From Synergistaceae bacterium (GTDB lineage: Bacteria > Synergistota > Synergistia > Synergistales > Aminobacteriaceae), in assembly GCA_017458545.1 (NCBI GenBank), contig JAFTBA010000023.1, positions 1-5,360 of the forward strand: a DNA stretch of 5,360 nucleotides. The letters are read 5' to 3'. Shown here piece by piece: positions 1 to 5,360 of the stretch. Under the pieces are notes generated by a model. The model was not told where the DNA came from. It ran no database searches and saw nothing but the letters and a program-made list of their open reading frames with translations. The position numbers and the translations under genes are program-made. Position 1 is the first letter of the stretch; each line of letters begins with the position of its first letter.

Positions 1-591
1 CCGAGTGATATGGATTACAGGGACAACGCCTGGTACAGAGCTATGGAGATTCAGGCTGCTTGCGATATTCTTTACTCCGAAAAAGCTGAGAGGGTTCACA
101 GAATGGTAAAGGAGTTCGAGGACGAGCAAGAACGAAAATTCTCACCGCTTGACGCTCAAATTGAACTGCGTATACGTACCCGTCCCGATATTGCGCGCGC
201 AATGATGGAGGGAGTCGTTATGACCCAGACAGAAGAGGCAGTGAAGTTATACGAGTCGATAAAGCGCGAACTCGGAATAATTACTGGTGAGGCTCTCACT
301 GACGCGGTTAAAGGCAAAAATTTCAGCGTCCGTTTTCCTGCCGGTAAACTGAAAATTGATGAGCTTGAAATTTCAGAGTGCATTTGCGGTCCGTCTTACG
401 AGTCAAAATCAAAATGGTCTGTCTGCAAAAATGTTAATGTCAATGAGAATGACGGCGGTTTGGCGTTTGAGTTTGAGGGCGGCGAATGGTTCGATGATGC
501 TGTGCCGTGTTTGACGGACTTATATGTTTCGTTCGCTCTGAAATCGGGCGGTAAACGCGCAGGAACTTTCAGGATTAATGTGAGGTGTTAA
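1..591 (+). CDS. C69 family dipeptidase-like protein, C-terminal part (5' end cut by window)
   Basis: The frame is open from the first base, and the first ATG (position 10) has no Shine-Dalgarno before it, so this is probably the last 196 residues of a longer protein. The first ~90 residues (DNAWYRAMEIQAACDILYSE, then a charged helical stretch and a helix ending VKLYESIKREL) resemble the C-terminal helical part of C69/PepD-type dipeptidases. There an SAWW-like segment is followed by charged helices and a substrate-proximal 'Lxx(Y/V)' region. The family are N-terminal-nucleophile hydrolases that cleave dipeptides; the catalytic Cys would lie upstream of the window and cannot be checked. The last ~95 residues look beta-rich (FSVRFPAGKL..., LYVSFALKSGG, TFRINVRC) and form an extension beyond the helical part. 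The family call is from recalled pattern and is moderate; a different family remains possible. It likely forms an operon with the nuclease gene 4 bases downstream. Confidence 0.55.
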   Translation, partial: PSDMDYRDNAWYRAMEIQAACDILYSEKAERVHRMVKEFEDEQERKFSPLDAQIELRIRTRPDIARAMMEGVVMTQTEEAVKLYESIKRELGIITGEALTDAVKGKNFSVRFPAGKLKIDELEISECICGPSYESKSKWSVCKNVNVNENDGGLAFEFEGGEWFDDAVPCLTDLYVSFALKSGGKRAGTFRINVRC

Positions 592-595
592 AGTT

Positions 596-1198
596 ATGGC
601 AAGACGTACGGATAATGCAACAGTCATTAAACAGTTAATCAGGCTAGGCCCTGCTAAAGCCATTGTGATTCTTATTGCCGCAGCGGTCTTCTACTTTTTT
701 AACGGCGGTGAAATCCCTCATCTCACTAACAACAACAATACTGTTACGCATGACACAGGTAATCAGGATTTTGTTGCAGCAACTATAGTGAGAGCTGTTG
801 ACGGAGATACTGCAGTGGTTAAGGTTAACGGTCAGGAAAAGCGCGTCAGGTTTTTGGGAGTCGATACTCCCGAAACTGTACACCCTAATAAACCCGTTCA
901 ATTTTTCGGGAAAGAAGCGAGCCGGTTCACTAAGGACTCATTGAACGGCAAACGTGTTTGGCTTGAATATGACTCATCACCGCAGGACAGGTACGGCAGA
1001 CATTTAGCATACATATGGCTCGCTAACCCTAAGACTGTTGATGAGGCTTCAATACGCGAATACATGTTCAACGCTAAATTACTGCTCGGCGGTTACGCTA
1101 AGGTGATGATAATCAAACCGAACAGACGTTACGAAAAGGAGTTCAAAAAATTTCAGGACGAAGCTAAAAGCAAAAGGCTAGGTGTTTGGAGTCAATAA
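596..1198 (+). CDS. Membrane-anchored thermonuclease (staphylococcal nuclease-like)
   Basis: This 200-residue protein is predicted to cleave DNA or RNA phosphodiester bonds in a calcium-dependent way on the outer face of the membrane. Residues ~20-36 (KAIVILIAAAVFYFF) form one hydrophobic segment, either an uncleaved anchor or a signal peptide. A polar Asn-rich linker (~37-58) follows, then one SNase domain (~59-200). Every key residue of S. aureus nuclease aligns by eye. Metal ligands are Asp71 (VDGDT), Asp90 and Thr91; catalytic residues are Arg85 and Glu93 (RFLGVDTPE) and Arg135 (DRYGRHLAYI). The family's C-terminal helix (EAKSKRLGVWSQ) is complete, so the gene is intact. The ATG lies 4 bases after the upstream stop, and a GAGGTG-type Shine-Dalgarno (582-587) sits inside the end of the upstream gene, which suggests translational coupling. 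The role could be nucleic-acid scavenging or DNA uptake; the sequence does not decide. Confidence 0.93.
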   Translation: MARRTDNATVIKQLIRLGPAKAIVILIAAAVFYFFNGGEIPHLTNNNNTVTHDTGNQDFVAATIVRAVDGDTAVVKVNGQEKRVRFLGVDTPETVHPNKPVQFFGKEASRFTKDSLNGKRVWLEYDSSPQDRYGRHLAYIWLANPKTVDEASIREYMFNAKLLLGGYAKVMIIKPNRRYEKEFKKFQDEAKSKRLGVWSQ

Positions 1199-1939
1199 CG
1201 CAATGTATTCGGTGAGCCTCTGAAGTTCGTATCCTGCAATAAGATTAATCATTGCTTCAGGGCTGCCGAACCTGTAATATTCCTCAAAGGCATCATAGTA
1301 TTTCACCCTGTCGGAAAATTTAACGTCAACAGGCAGATAACCCTCTTTCATAATCGACATGTTCATAATGAGTCTGCCTGTTCTGCCGTTGCCGTCAACA
1401 AAAGGGTGAATACCCTCGAATTTCAGATGAAAGACTGCTGCTTTTACGATTGTGTGTGAAGTGTCCTCCCTGTAATCGTGAATCAATTTCTCCATAAGCT
1501 CAGGAATAATTACTGGTTCGGGCGGAACGTTATAAGCCCCCGATATTCTGACGGGTATTCTGCGGTAAACCCCTCCGTCTTTAGGTCTGTCGGCCAAAAC
1601 AAGCGAATGCACCTGACGTATTAACCCTTCCGAAATCTCAGCGTCAATGTTATCCTCAATAAATGTGAACGCCTCTTTATGTCCGAATGCCTCAAGATGA
1701 CAGCGCAAAGGTTTACCCGAGACCGTCAATCCCTCAAGTACCATTGCCGTCTCTCTTAACGTTAATGTGTTACCCTCGATTGCATTGGAATTGTAGGTGT
1801 ATTCAACCGCAAAATTCTCGCGCAGCCTCTCAAGTTCCCCTTCCGTCAACGGCCTCATCAATGATAATTCGTGTTTCAGTTCATCAATACGTTCAATAAT
1901 TTTATTGTTCATGTTTAATATATAATGAATACCTTTCAT
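1178..1939 (-). CDS. Fic family protein (probable AMP-transferase, self-inhibited class)
   Basis: Fic enzymes usually transfer AMP from ATP to a hydroxyl side chain of a target protein. The core motif HPFVDGNGRTGR (residues 178-189) matches HPFxxGNGRxxR exactly, including the catalytic His178. The inhibitory motif SNAIEG (51-56), with Glu55, precedes the core, as in class II Fic proteins whose N-terminal helix blocks productive ATP binding. The segment GVYRRIPVRISGA (123-135) fits the target-docking flap. At 253 residues (or 244 from Met10) it looks compact, with no obvious extra DNA-binding domain. The start is uncertain: ATG at 1939 or ATG at 1912 (MNNKIIERIDELK, a typical Fic N-terminus). 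Neither has a good Shine-Dalgarno. It is transcribed against its neighbours and its last 21 bases overlap the nuclease gene tail-to-tail. No partner antitoxin gene is seen. The target protein is unknown. Confidence 0.93.
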   Translation of the reverse strand: MKGIHYILNMNNKIIERIDELKHELSLMRPLTEGELERLRENFAVEYTYNSNAIEGNTLTLRETAMVLEGLTVSGKPLRCHLEAFGHKEAFTFIEDNIDAEISEGLIRQVHSLVLADRPKDGGVYRRIPVRISGAYNVPPEPVIIPELMEKLIHDYREDTSHTIVKAAVFHLKFEGIHPFVDGNGRTGRLIMNMSIMKEGYLPVDVKFSDRVKYYDAFEEYYRFGSPEAMINLIAGYELQRLTEYIALLTPNT

Positions 1940-1941
1940 TA
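1923..1941. promoter_or_regulatory. 7-bp inverted repeat, possible operator at the fic 5' end
   Basis: TAATGAA (1923-1929) and TTCATTA (1935-1941) are perfect inverted copies with a 5-base spacer. The repeat lies between the two candidate fic starts and covers the -35 position of the extended -10 candidate for the divergent operon. A regulator binding here could affect both directions. AT-rich repeats of this length can arise by chance, so this is only a candidate. Confidence 0.25.
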
Positions 1942-1945
1942 ATTA

Positions 1946-1954
1946 TGCTATACT
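1946..1954 (+). promoter_or_regulatory. Candidate extended -10 promoter for the zinc metallopeptidase operon
   Basis: TGC-TATACT is an extended -10 element with TATACT at 1949-1954, one mismatch from TATAAT. At the usual distance upstream there is only a weak -35 (TGAATA, 1926-1931), which extended -10 promoters tolerate. It would start RNA near position 1961, giving a leader of about 40 bases that ends in the strong Shine-Dalgarno at 1985-1990. Operon genes could also be transcribed from elsewhere. Confidence 0.4.
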
Positions 1955-1984
1955 CTGAATTTACTGATGGCAATAATTTATCAC

Positions 1985-1990
1985 AGGAGG
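1985..1990 (+). promoter_or_regulatory. Strong Shine-Dalgarno of the zinc metallopeptidase gene
   Basis: AGGAGG is a perfect anti-16S match, 11 bases before ATG 2002. The spacing is rather long, and is repeated in the next two genes of the operon (10-11 bases). Confidence 0.75.
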
Positions 1991-2001
1991 ATTTTTAATT
2001 C

Positions 2002-2694
2002 ATGCTAGGTTTCGGATTAGACCCTACAATCATTATCGTAATACCTGCACTTATTTTATCCATGTGGGCTCAGGCCCGTGTTCAGTCAACTTTCAATCAG
2101 TACAGCAGAATCCCTGCTCGCGGTAACGTTACGGCTTACAGCGTCGCAAAAATGCTCCTCACTCTTTACGGTATGGGGAACATGCCTGTCAATCACGTTT
2201 CGGGTGAACTCACCGACCATTACGACCCGAGAAGCAGAACGCTAAATCTTTCCGACAGCGTTTACGGCAGCAACAGTATCGCCTCAATCGGAGTCGCTGC
2301 TCATGAAGTAGGCCATGCTATTCAGCACCATGAGTTATACTCGCCGTTAATCTTCAGAAACTCTATCGTCCCGGTCGTTAATATCTGTTCAACAGCTTCA
2401 ATGCCCCTGTTCATTATAGGACTTATCATGGGTAACTTCATGCTCGTAAACATAGGCATTATGTTGTTCACGGGGGCATTAGTCTTTCACCTCGTTACGC
2501 TTCCCGTTGAAATCAATGCAAGTTCGCGCGCGTTAAAACTCCTCGAACAGACCCATACCCTGACACCCGATGAGCTTTCGGGAGCAAAAAAAGTTTTAAC
2601 CGCTGCAGCATGGACTTACATAGCCGCTGCGTTGATGTCATTGTTACAGTTAGTGAGACTGATTTTAATCAGCAGGTCATCAAGGAGAGATTAA
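2002..2694 (+). CDS. yugP: YugP-type zinc metallopeptidase (membrane-embedded)
   Basis: This 230-residue protein has the usual YugP length and begins at an ATG behind AGGAGG. It is a predicted membrane zinc protease. The motif HEVGHAIQH (101-109) supplies His101, Glu102 and His105. A downstream Glu170 in LPVEINASSRA is the likely third zinc ligand, at the place where the family has its conserved P-x-E-x-(D/N)-A-S-x-R-A segment. Hydrophobic segments occur at ~8-23, ~121-143, ~147-167 and ~199-223, with a basic tail (ISRSSRRD). The N-terminal segment followed by a loop (QSTFNQYSRIPARGNVTAYSVAKMLL) also fits the family. Physiological substrates are not established to my knowledge; a role in membrane-protein quality control is inference. 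It is the first visible gene of a tight operon, with rsmB starting 4 bases after its stop. The neighbouring rsmB matches the known clustering of these two genes. Confidence 0.93.
   Translation: MLGFGLDPTIIIVIPALILSMWAQARVQSTFNQYSRIPARGNVTAYSVAKMLLTLYGMGNMPVNHVSGELTDHYDPRSRTLNLSDSVYGSNSIASIGVAAHEVGHAIQHHELYSPLIFRNSIVPVVNICSTASMPLFIIGLIMGNFMLVNIGIMLFTGALVFHLVTLPVEINASSRALKLLEQTHTLTPDELSGAKKVLTAAAWTYIAAALMSLLQLVRLILISRSSRRD
2682..2687 (+). promoter_or_regulatory. Shine-Dalgarno that fixes the TTG start of rsmB
   Basis: AAGGAG lies inside the last codons of the zinc metallopeptidase gene, 11 bases before TTG 2699. The spacer contains TTAATTAA (2691-2698). No ATG with a comparable site exists nearby, and the next in-frame Met (residue 36) would remove part of the NusB-like domain. 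Confidence 0.7.
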
Positions 2695-2698
2695 TTAA

Positions 2699-4030
2699 TT
2701 GCGCGGAATTGAAGCAGCACTTACGGTTTTAACGTCCTATAATGACGGGCGCAAAAATAAATTTTCATCGGAAACTCTCAGGATATTAGCCGACCGTGAG
2801 AAAATGAAATCAACTGACATAACACTTGCCTCATCGTTAATATACATAGTCATGAGGCGCAAAGAGTTATGGGAAAAAATTTCGTCCGATTACCTGCGTT
2901 CAAAAGAAAAATTACCTCCTTCCGTCAACATGGCCGTCCTCACAGGTACAGGAGGACTCTTAGAGCTTCGCCGTTTCTCAGGCGGTGTATTGGTCAACGG
3001 AATAATAGAGTACCTCAGAAAAAATAAACAGCTCGCTAAATATTCGGGGTTAGTCAACGCCGTATTACACAAAGTAATTGAGAACGGTGAAGGTGTACTC
3101 GAAAAATTCAGGCGTTCCCCCTCACCTGAAGGACGCGCAATGTGGGCAGGTATACCGGTTTGGACTCTTCCTGCGTGGCTAAGGACTTGGACGACTCAGG
3201 AACTTTACGCTTTGTTTGAAATGTCAGCTTTACCTTCATACTCATCATTAAGAGTCTCGCCTGATAAACTCGCTGAACTTTCGGGACTCCTTGATGCGAA
3301 GGGCATACGTTATCATAAGTCCGATATATCGGACTCGCTCAGACTCAATGAGAGCATTCTGCCTGCTAACGTTCCCGGTTTCGCTGAAGGTTTATGCACT
3401 GTTCAGACTGAGGGCTCAGTGCTGGCAGCGTCATTAGTGAGAAAATTTTGGGACGGAGGAATAATCCTCGATATGTGTTCAGGGCGCGGAGTTAAAGCAG
3501 CTCAGATTCTTCAGCAATGCCCTTCATCTCACATTGAGTGCTGGGAAATCTCTGAGCACCGCTCGAAAAGCGCAGCACGTGAACTCGAAAGGCTCGGAGT
3601 CAGTGAGCGTTCAGTGCTGAAAGTAGGCAACGCATTATCGCTTGAGCCTGACGGTGAAACAGGGTTCGTAATGCTTGACGCTCCTTGTACGGGTTCGGGA
3701 ACGTGGAACAGAAAACCTGAATCAAAATGGCGTTTGGATTGGGAGAAATTCGACCGTACAACAGCAATGCAGAAACGTTTACTCAACAGAGCCGTTACAA
3801 TGTGCAGAAAAGGCGGTTACATTCTGTACATCACCTGCAGCCTCTTCAAACAGGAAAATGAAAACGTAATCGCTGAAATTTTATCGGCTAATTCCGAATG
3901 CACAGAAGTTTCAGGACTTATTGACTGGAAGGGTAATATATTCCGCAGGGGAAAACCCTACGGTATCTACATAATGCCGTCAAATTCGTGGACTGACGGT
4001 TTTTACTGCTCGTTGATATTAAAACGGTAA
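2699..4030 (+). CDS. rsmB: 16S rRNA (cytosine-5) methyltransferase RsmB (Sun/NOL1/NOP2 family)
   Basis: RsmB uses S-adenosylmethionine to methylate C967 of 16S rRNA (E. coli numbering). The 443 residues match the family length. A NusB-like helical RNA-binding domain occupies ~1-135, and the Rossmann methyltransferase domain ~230-443. Motif I is ILDMCSGRGVKAAQ (257-269). The motif IV Cys330 in DAPCTGSGT and the motif VI catalytic Cys380 in YITCSLFKQEN are both present, as required for the two-cysteine m5C mechanism. RKPESKWRL (338-346) and the C-terminal WTDGFYCSLILKR are also family-typical. The start is TTG, supported by AAGGAG and by the conserved-looking N-terminus MRGIEAAL. Motif I differs from the usual D-x-CAAPGGKT: it has CSGRGVKA, so the cofactor loop is divergent though both cysteines remain. 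The gene follows the zinc metallopeptidase by 4 bases and is 16 bases before the ankyrin gene. Confidence 0.94.
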   Translation: MRGIEAALTVLTSYNDGRKNKFSSETLRILADREKMKSTDITLASSLIYIVMRRKELWEKISSDYLRSKEKLPPSVNMAVLTGTGGLLELRRFSGGVLVNGIIEYLRKNKQLAKYSGLVNAVLHKVIENGEGVLEKFRRSPSPEGRAMWAGIPVWTLPAWLRTWTTQELYALFEMSALPSYSSLRVSPDKLAELSGLLDAKGIRYHKSDISDSLRLNESILPANVPGFAEGLCTVQTEGSVLAASLVRKFWDGGIILDMCSGRGVKAAQILQQCPSSHIECWEISEHRSKSAARELERLGVSERSVLKVGNALSLEPDGETGFVMLDAPCTGSGTWNRKPESKWRLDWEKFDRTTAMQKRLLNRAVTMCRKGGYILYITCSLFKQENENVIAEILSANSECTEVSGLIDWKGNIFRRGKPYGIYIMPSNSWTDGFYCSLILKR

Positions 4031-4036
4031 GAGAGG
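4030..4036 (+). promoter_or_regulatory. Shine-Dalgarno that fixes the TTG start of the ankyrin gene
   Basis: AGAGAGG begins in the last base of the rsmB stop codon and lies 10 bases before TTG 4047. The spacer again contains TTAATTAA (4037-4044). The next in-frame Met is residue 51, inside the repeats, so TTG is the only sensible start. Confidence 0.65.
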
Positions 4037-4046
4037 TTAATTAAAT

Positions 4047-4772
4047 TTGGCAACATTTCAGAAAGTAAGAGAACAGAATTTTATTGAACTTTGCTGTGAC
4101 GGTTCATATCAGGAAATCAAAAACATTCTCGATTCAGGGGTAGACGTTAATGCTTTCATAAACTCTTTTAACGAGTTCGGTTCAACTCCTCTTTTCATGG
4201 CAGGACGTGAGAACACTCCCGATGTCGTTAAGCTCCTCATTGATTACGGCGCTAATGTAAACTTCACTGCTTATGACGGCAATACGGCTTTAATGTGGAC
4301 AGCCTCAGACAATACCGCTGAAGTCATTGAGATTCTCATTAAGGCAGGAGCTAACGTTAACGCAGCAAGATATGACGGATTGACTCCGTTAATGGGTGCT
4401 GCTAATAAAAATTCACCCGAAGCCGTCAGAGTCCTCCTTAAAGCCGGAGCTGACGTTAAAGCACGTAACAGTATCGGTATGACAGCACTGCTCTACGCCG
4501 CTATGAACAATCCAAATCCAGAAGTCGTCAACATGTTAATTGACGCAGGTTCTGAGGACGTTCCCAACAACAACGGAAGAACAGCGTTAATTCTTGCTGC
4601 AATGATGAACAATGAAAATGTAGTCAACGCACTCATTAAAGCAGGTGCAGACTCAATATCGCGCGATAAGGAAGGCAAATCAGCTTTAGATCACGCGCTC
4701 GAAAATAACAAACTCACAGGAACATCGGCACTTCGTAAACTTGAAGAATTAAGCAGGAGGTTTACAATTTGA
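4047..4772 (+). CDS. Ankyrin-repeat protein (cytoplasmic)
   Basis: This 241-residue protein is almost entirely ankyrin repeats, a fold used to bind other proteins; its partner is unknown. After a capping segment (~10-36) the turn glycine of each unit falls at residues 45, 78, 111, 144, 177 and 210, an exact 33-residue period. Each unit has the pattern G-x-(T/S)-(A/P)-L, helix, then a (V/I)-x-x-L-(I/L)-x-x-G second helix. The usual TPLH His is absent in all (TPLF, TALM, TPLM, TALL, TALI, SALD). The last unit plus ~223-241 looks like a C-terminal cap. No signal peptide or membrane segment is seen, so it is probably cytosolic. It sits between rsmB and the PASTA gene, overlapping the latter by 4 bases, which points to co-translation and possibly a shared pathway. 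The start is TTG. It may bind the short cytoplasmic tail of the PASTA protein or the ribosome-linked machinery, but this is only inference. Confidence 0.9.
   Translation: MATFQKVREQNFIELCCDGSYQEIKNILDSGVDVNAFINSFNEFGSTPLFMAGRENTPDVVKLLIDYGANVNFTAYDGNTALMWTASDNTAEVIEILIKAGANVNAARYDGLTPLMGAANKNSPEAVRVLLKAGADVKARNSIGMTALLYAAMNNPNPEVVNMLIDAGSEDVPNNNGRTALILAAMMNNENVVNALIKAGADSISRDKEGKSALDHALENNKLTGTSALRKLEELSRRFTI
4179..4772 (+). repeat. 99-base tandem coding units (ankyrin repeats)
   Basis: Six units begin at 4179, 4278, 4377, 4476, 4575 and 4674, each exactly 99 bases apart. The DNA copies have diverged but remain recognisable in the second-helix segment. Examples are the stretches near 4337 (attaaggcaggagctaacg) and 4437 (cttaaagccggagctgacg). 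No unit carries an insertion or deletion. Confidence 0.7.
4755..4760 (+). promoter_or_regulatory. Shine-Dalgarno that fixes the TTG start of the PASTA gene
   Basis: AGGAGG lies inside the last codons of the ankyrin gene, 8 bases before TTG 4769. This strong site supports a TTG start overlapping the ankyrin TGA stop. The next in-frame Met (residue 15) would cut through the membrane segment. Confidence 0.75.
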
Positions 4773-5360
4773 AAAGTTATAACGGCGGAATAATATTCAC
4801 GACACTTTTTATGGTAACAGCGATAATTTTTGCATCAGGTGCTATTGCTGTTTATACTGTTTTCATGAAACCCGAAGGAAGATCTGTAGTCCCTGATTTA
4901 CGCGACAAATCTACTGTTGACGCTGTTGCAGAAGCCGAAAGACTCGGACTTGTTGCCCAGCTGCAGCCTACTGCATCAACAATGCCCGAAGGAAGAGTCC
5001 TCGCCCAGTCCCCCGAAGCAGGTACTGAACTCCGCAAAGGCCAAGTGGTAGTGTTACAGGTCAGTATGGGCGGTGAACTCCATGATGTTCCCGATGTTAA
5101 AGGAATGACTCTGACTGAGGCCGAAACTGAAATCAAAGCTCAGGGGTTCGCAGTCGGTGATGTCGTTAAGATTCGTGAACCGCGTGTTAAAGCAGGTGAG
5201 GTAATCGCTCAGAGTCCTGCTGCACCTGCTGAGGCTGCTGCAGGAAGAAAAATCGACCTGCTTGTTCAGGACGGTGCTAACGCTGACGGTATAATAATCG
5301 TTCCAGATGTCAACAAACTCACTGAGAAGGAAGCAAGAGAACTCTTAACGTCAGCAGGTC
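4769..5360 (+). CDS. Membrane-anchored PASTA-domain protein, 5' part (no kinase domain; runs off window)
   Basis: The frame is open from TTG 4769 to the last base (197 complete codons), and the C-terminus lies outside the window. The short N-terminus (MKSYNGG) is followed by one transmembrane segment at ~8-32. Extracytoplasmic PASTA domains then appear at ~38-100 (VVPDLRDKSTVDAVAEAERL ... ELRKGQVVVLQVS), ~104-168 (HDVPDVKGMTLTEAETEIK ... KIDLLVQ) and from ~176 (IIVPDVNKLTEKEARELL), the third incomplete. Each domain opens with the (I/V)-(V)-PD-(V/L) signature, and the first two contain the Q-S-P motif (AQSPEAG, AQSPAAP). PASTA domains are known to bind peptidoglycan fragments or beta-lactams in kinases (PrkC/PknB) and penicillin-binding proteins. 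Here only ~7 residues precede the membrane segment, so no kinase can be present. The gene overlaps the ankyrin gene by 4 bases. Its function could be wall sensing or scaffolding; this is inference. Confidence 0.92.
   Translation, partial: MKSYNGGIIFTTLFMVTAIIFASGAIAVYTVFMKPEGRSVVPDLRDKSTVDAVAEAERLGLVAQLQPTASTMPEGRVLAQSPEAGTELRKGQVVVLQVSMGGELHDVPDVKGMTLTEAETEIKAQGFAVGDVVKIREPRVKAGEVIAQSPAAPAEAAAGRKIDLLVQDGANADGIIIVPDVNKLTEKEARELLTSAG

Noticed and set aside
644..901. 85-residue open frame on the - strand
   Set aside because: It is antisense to the intact thermonuclease, whose catalytic motifs fix the real frame.
1175..1219. AGGCT (1175-1179) and AGCCT (1215-1219) as a terminator stem for the convergent genes
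   Set aside because: The stem is only 5 bp with a 35-base loop and no following T-run on either strand.
1687..1899. 70-residue + strand open frame as an antitoxin partner for Fic
   Set aside because: It lies wholly antisense to the Fic N-terminal half, has low-complexity Pro/Ser-rich content and does not resemble known Fic antitoxins. The inhibitory motif is already within the Fic protein.
1921..1926. Perfect TATAAT as the -10 of the rightward operon
   Set aside because: No acceptable -35 lies 16-18 bases upstream, and the region is simply AT-rich. The extended -10 at 1946-1954 is better placed, though this one cannot be excluded.
4852..5136. 94-residue open frame on the - strand
   Set aside because: It lies antisense to the clearly recognisable PASTA domains and has no family resemblance or ribosome site; it is a shadow.
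1..5360. Mobile element, CRISPR array, or tRNA/rRNA gene
   Set aside because: No spaced direct repeats, terminal inverted repeats, transposase or recombinase motifs, or cloverleaf-like stretches were seen, and nearly all bases are coding.

Overview
The window reads as an ordinary, gene-dense bacterial chromosome segment with modest GC content. It holds seven protein genes: six on the + strand and one on the - strand. Almost every base is coding, and I see no RNA gene, insertion sequence, CRISPR array or clear rho-independent terminator. The genes best fit a Synergistota-like anaerobe, with a Firmicutes-like lineage as the alternative. The reasons are a YugP-type zinc metallopeptidase next to rsmB and followed by a PASTA protein, a C69-type dipeptidase fragment, and an RsmB starting MRGIEAAL. 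This taxonomic call rests on remembered gene order and sequence style; no search was run.

Region 1 (1-1198, +) holds the 3' part of a probable C69 family dipeptidase, cut by the window edge. Four bases after it comes a membrane-anchored staphylococcal-nuclease-like (thermonuclease) gene with all catalytic residues. The two are probably co-transcribed. Region 2 (1178-1939, -) is a Fic-domain AMPylase with an intact active-site motif and an N-terminal self-inhibitory motif. Its 3' end overlaps the nuclease gene by 21 bp.

Region 3 (1940-2001) is the only real intergenic space. It lies between the divergent fic gene and a + strand operon, and carries an extended -10 candidate and a strong Shine-Dalgarno. 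A 7-bp inverted repeat overlaps the 5' end of fic just upstream.

Region 4 (2002-5360, +) is a tight operon: zinc metallopeptidase (yugP-like), rsmB (16S rRNA m5C methyltransferase), an ankyrin-repeat protein, and a membrane-anchored PASTA protein that runs off the right edge. The last three genes all start with TTG. In many Firmicutes the fmt / zinc metallopeptidase / rsmB / rlmN / phosphatase / PASTA kinase (prkC) / rsgA / rpe cluster has a PASTA kinase just downstream of rsmB. Here the visible PASTA protein has a short cytoplasmic tail and no kinase domain, and an ankyrin gene sits in between. That is the most interesting feature of the window. I found no convincing sign of a wholly new system.
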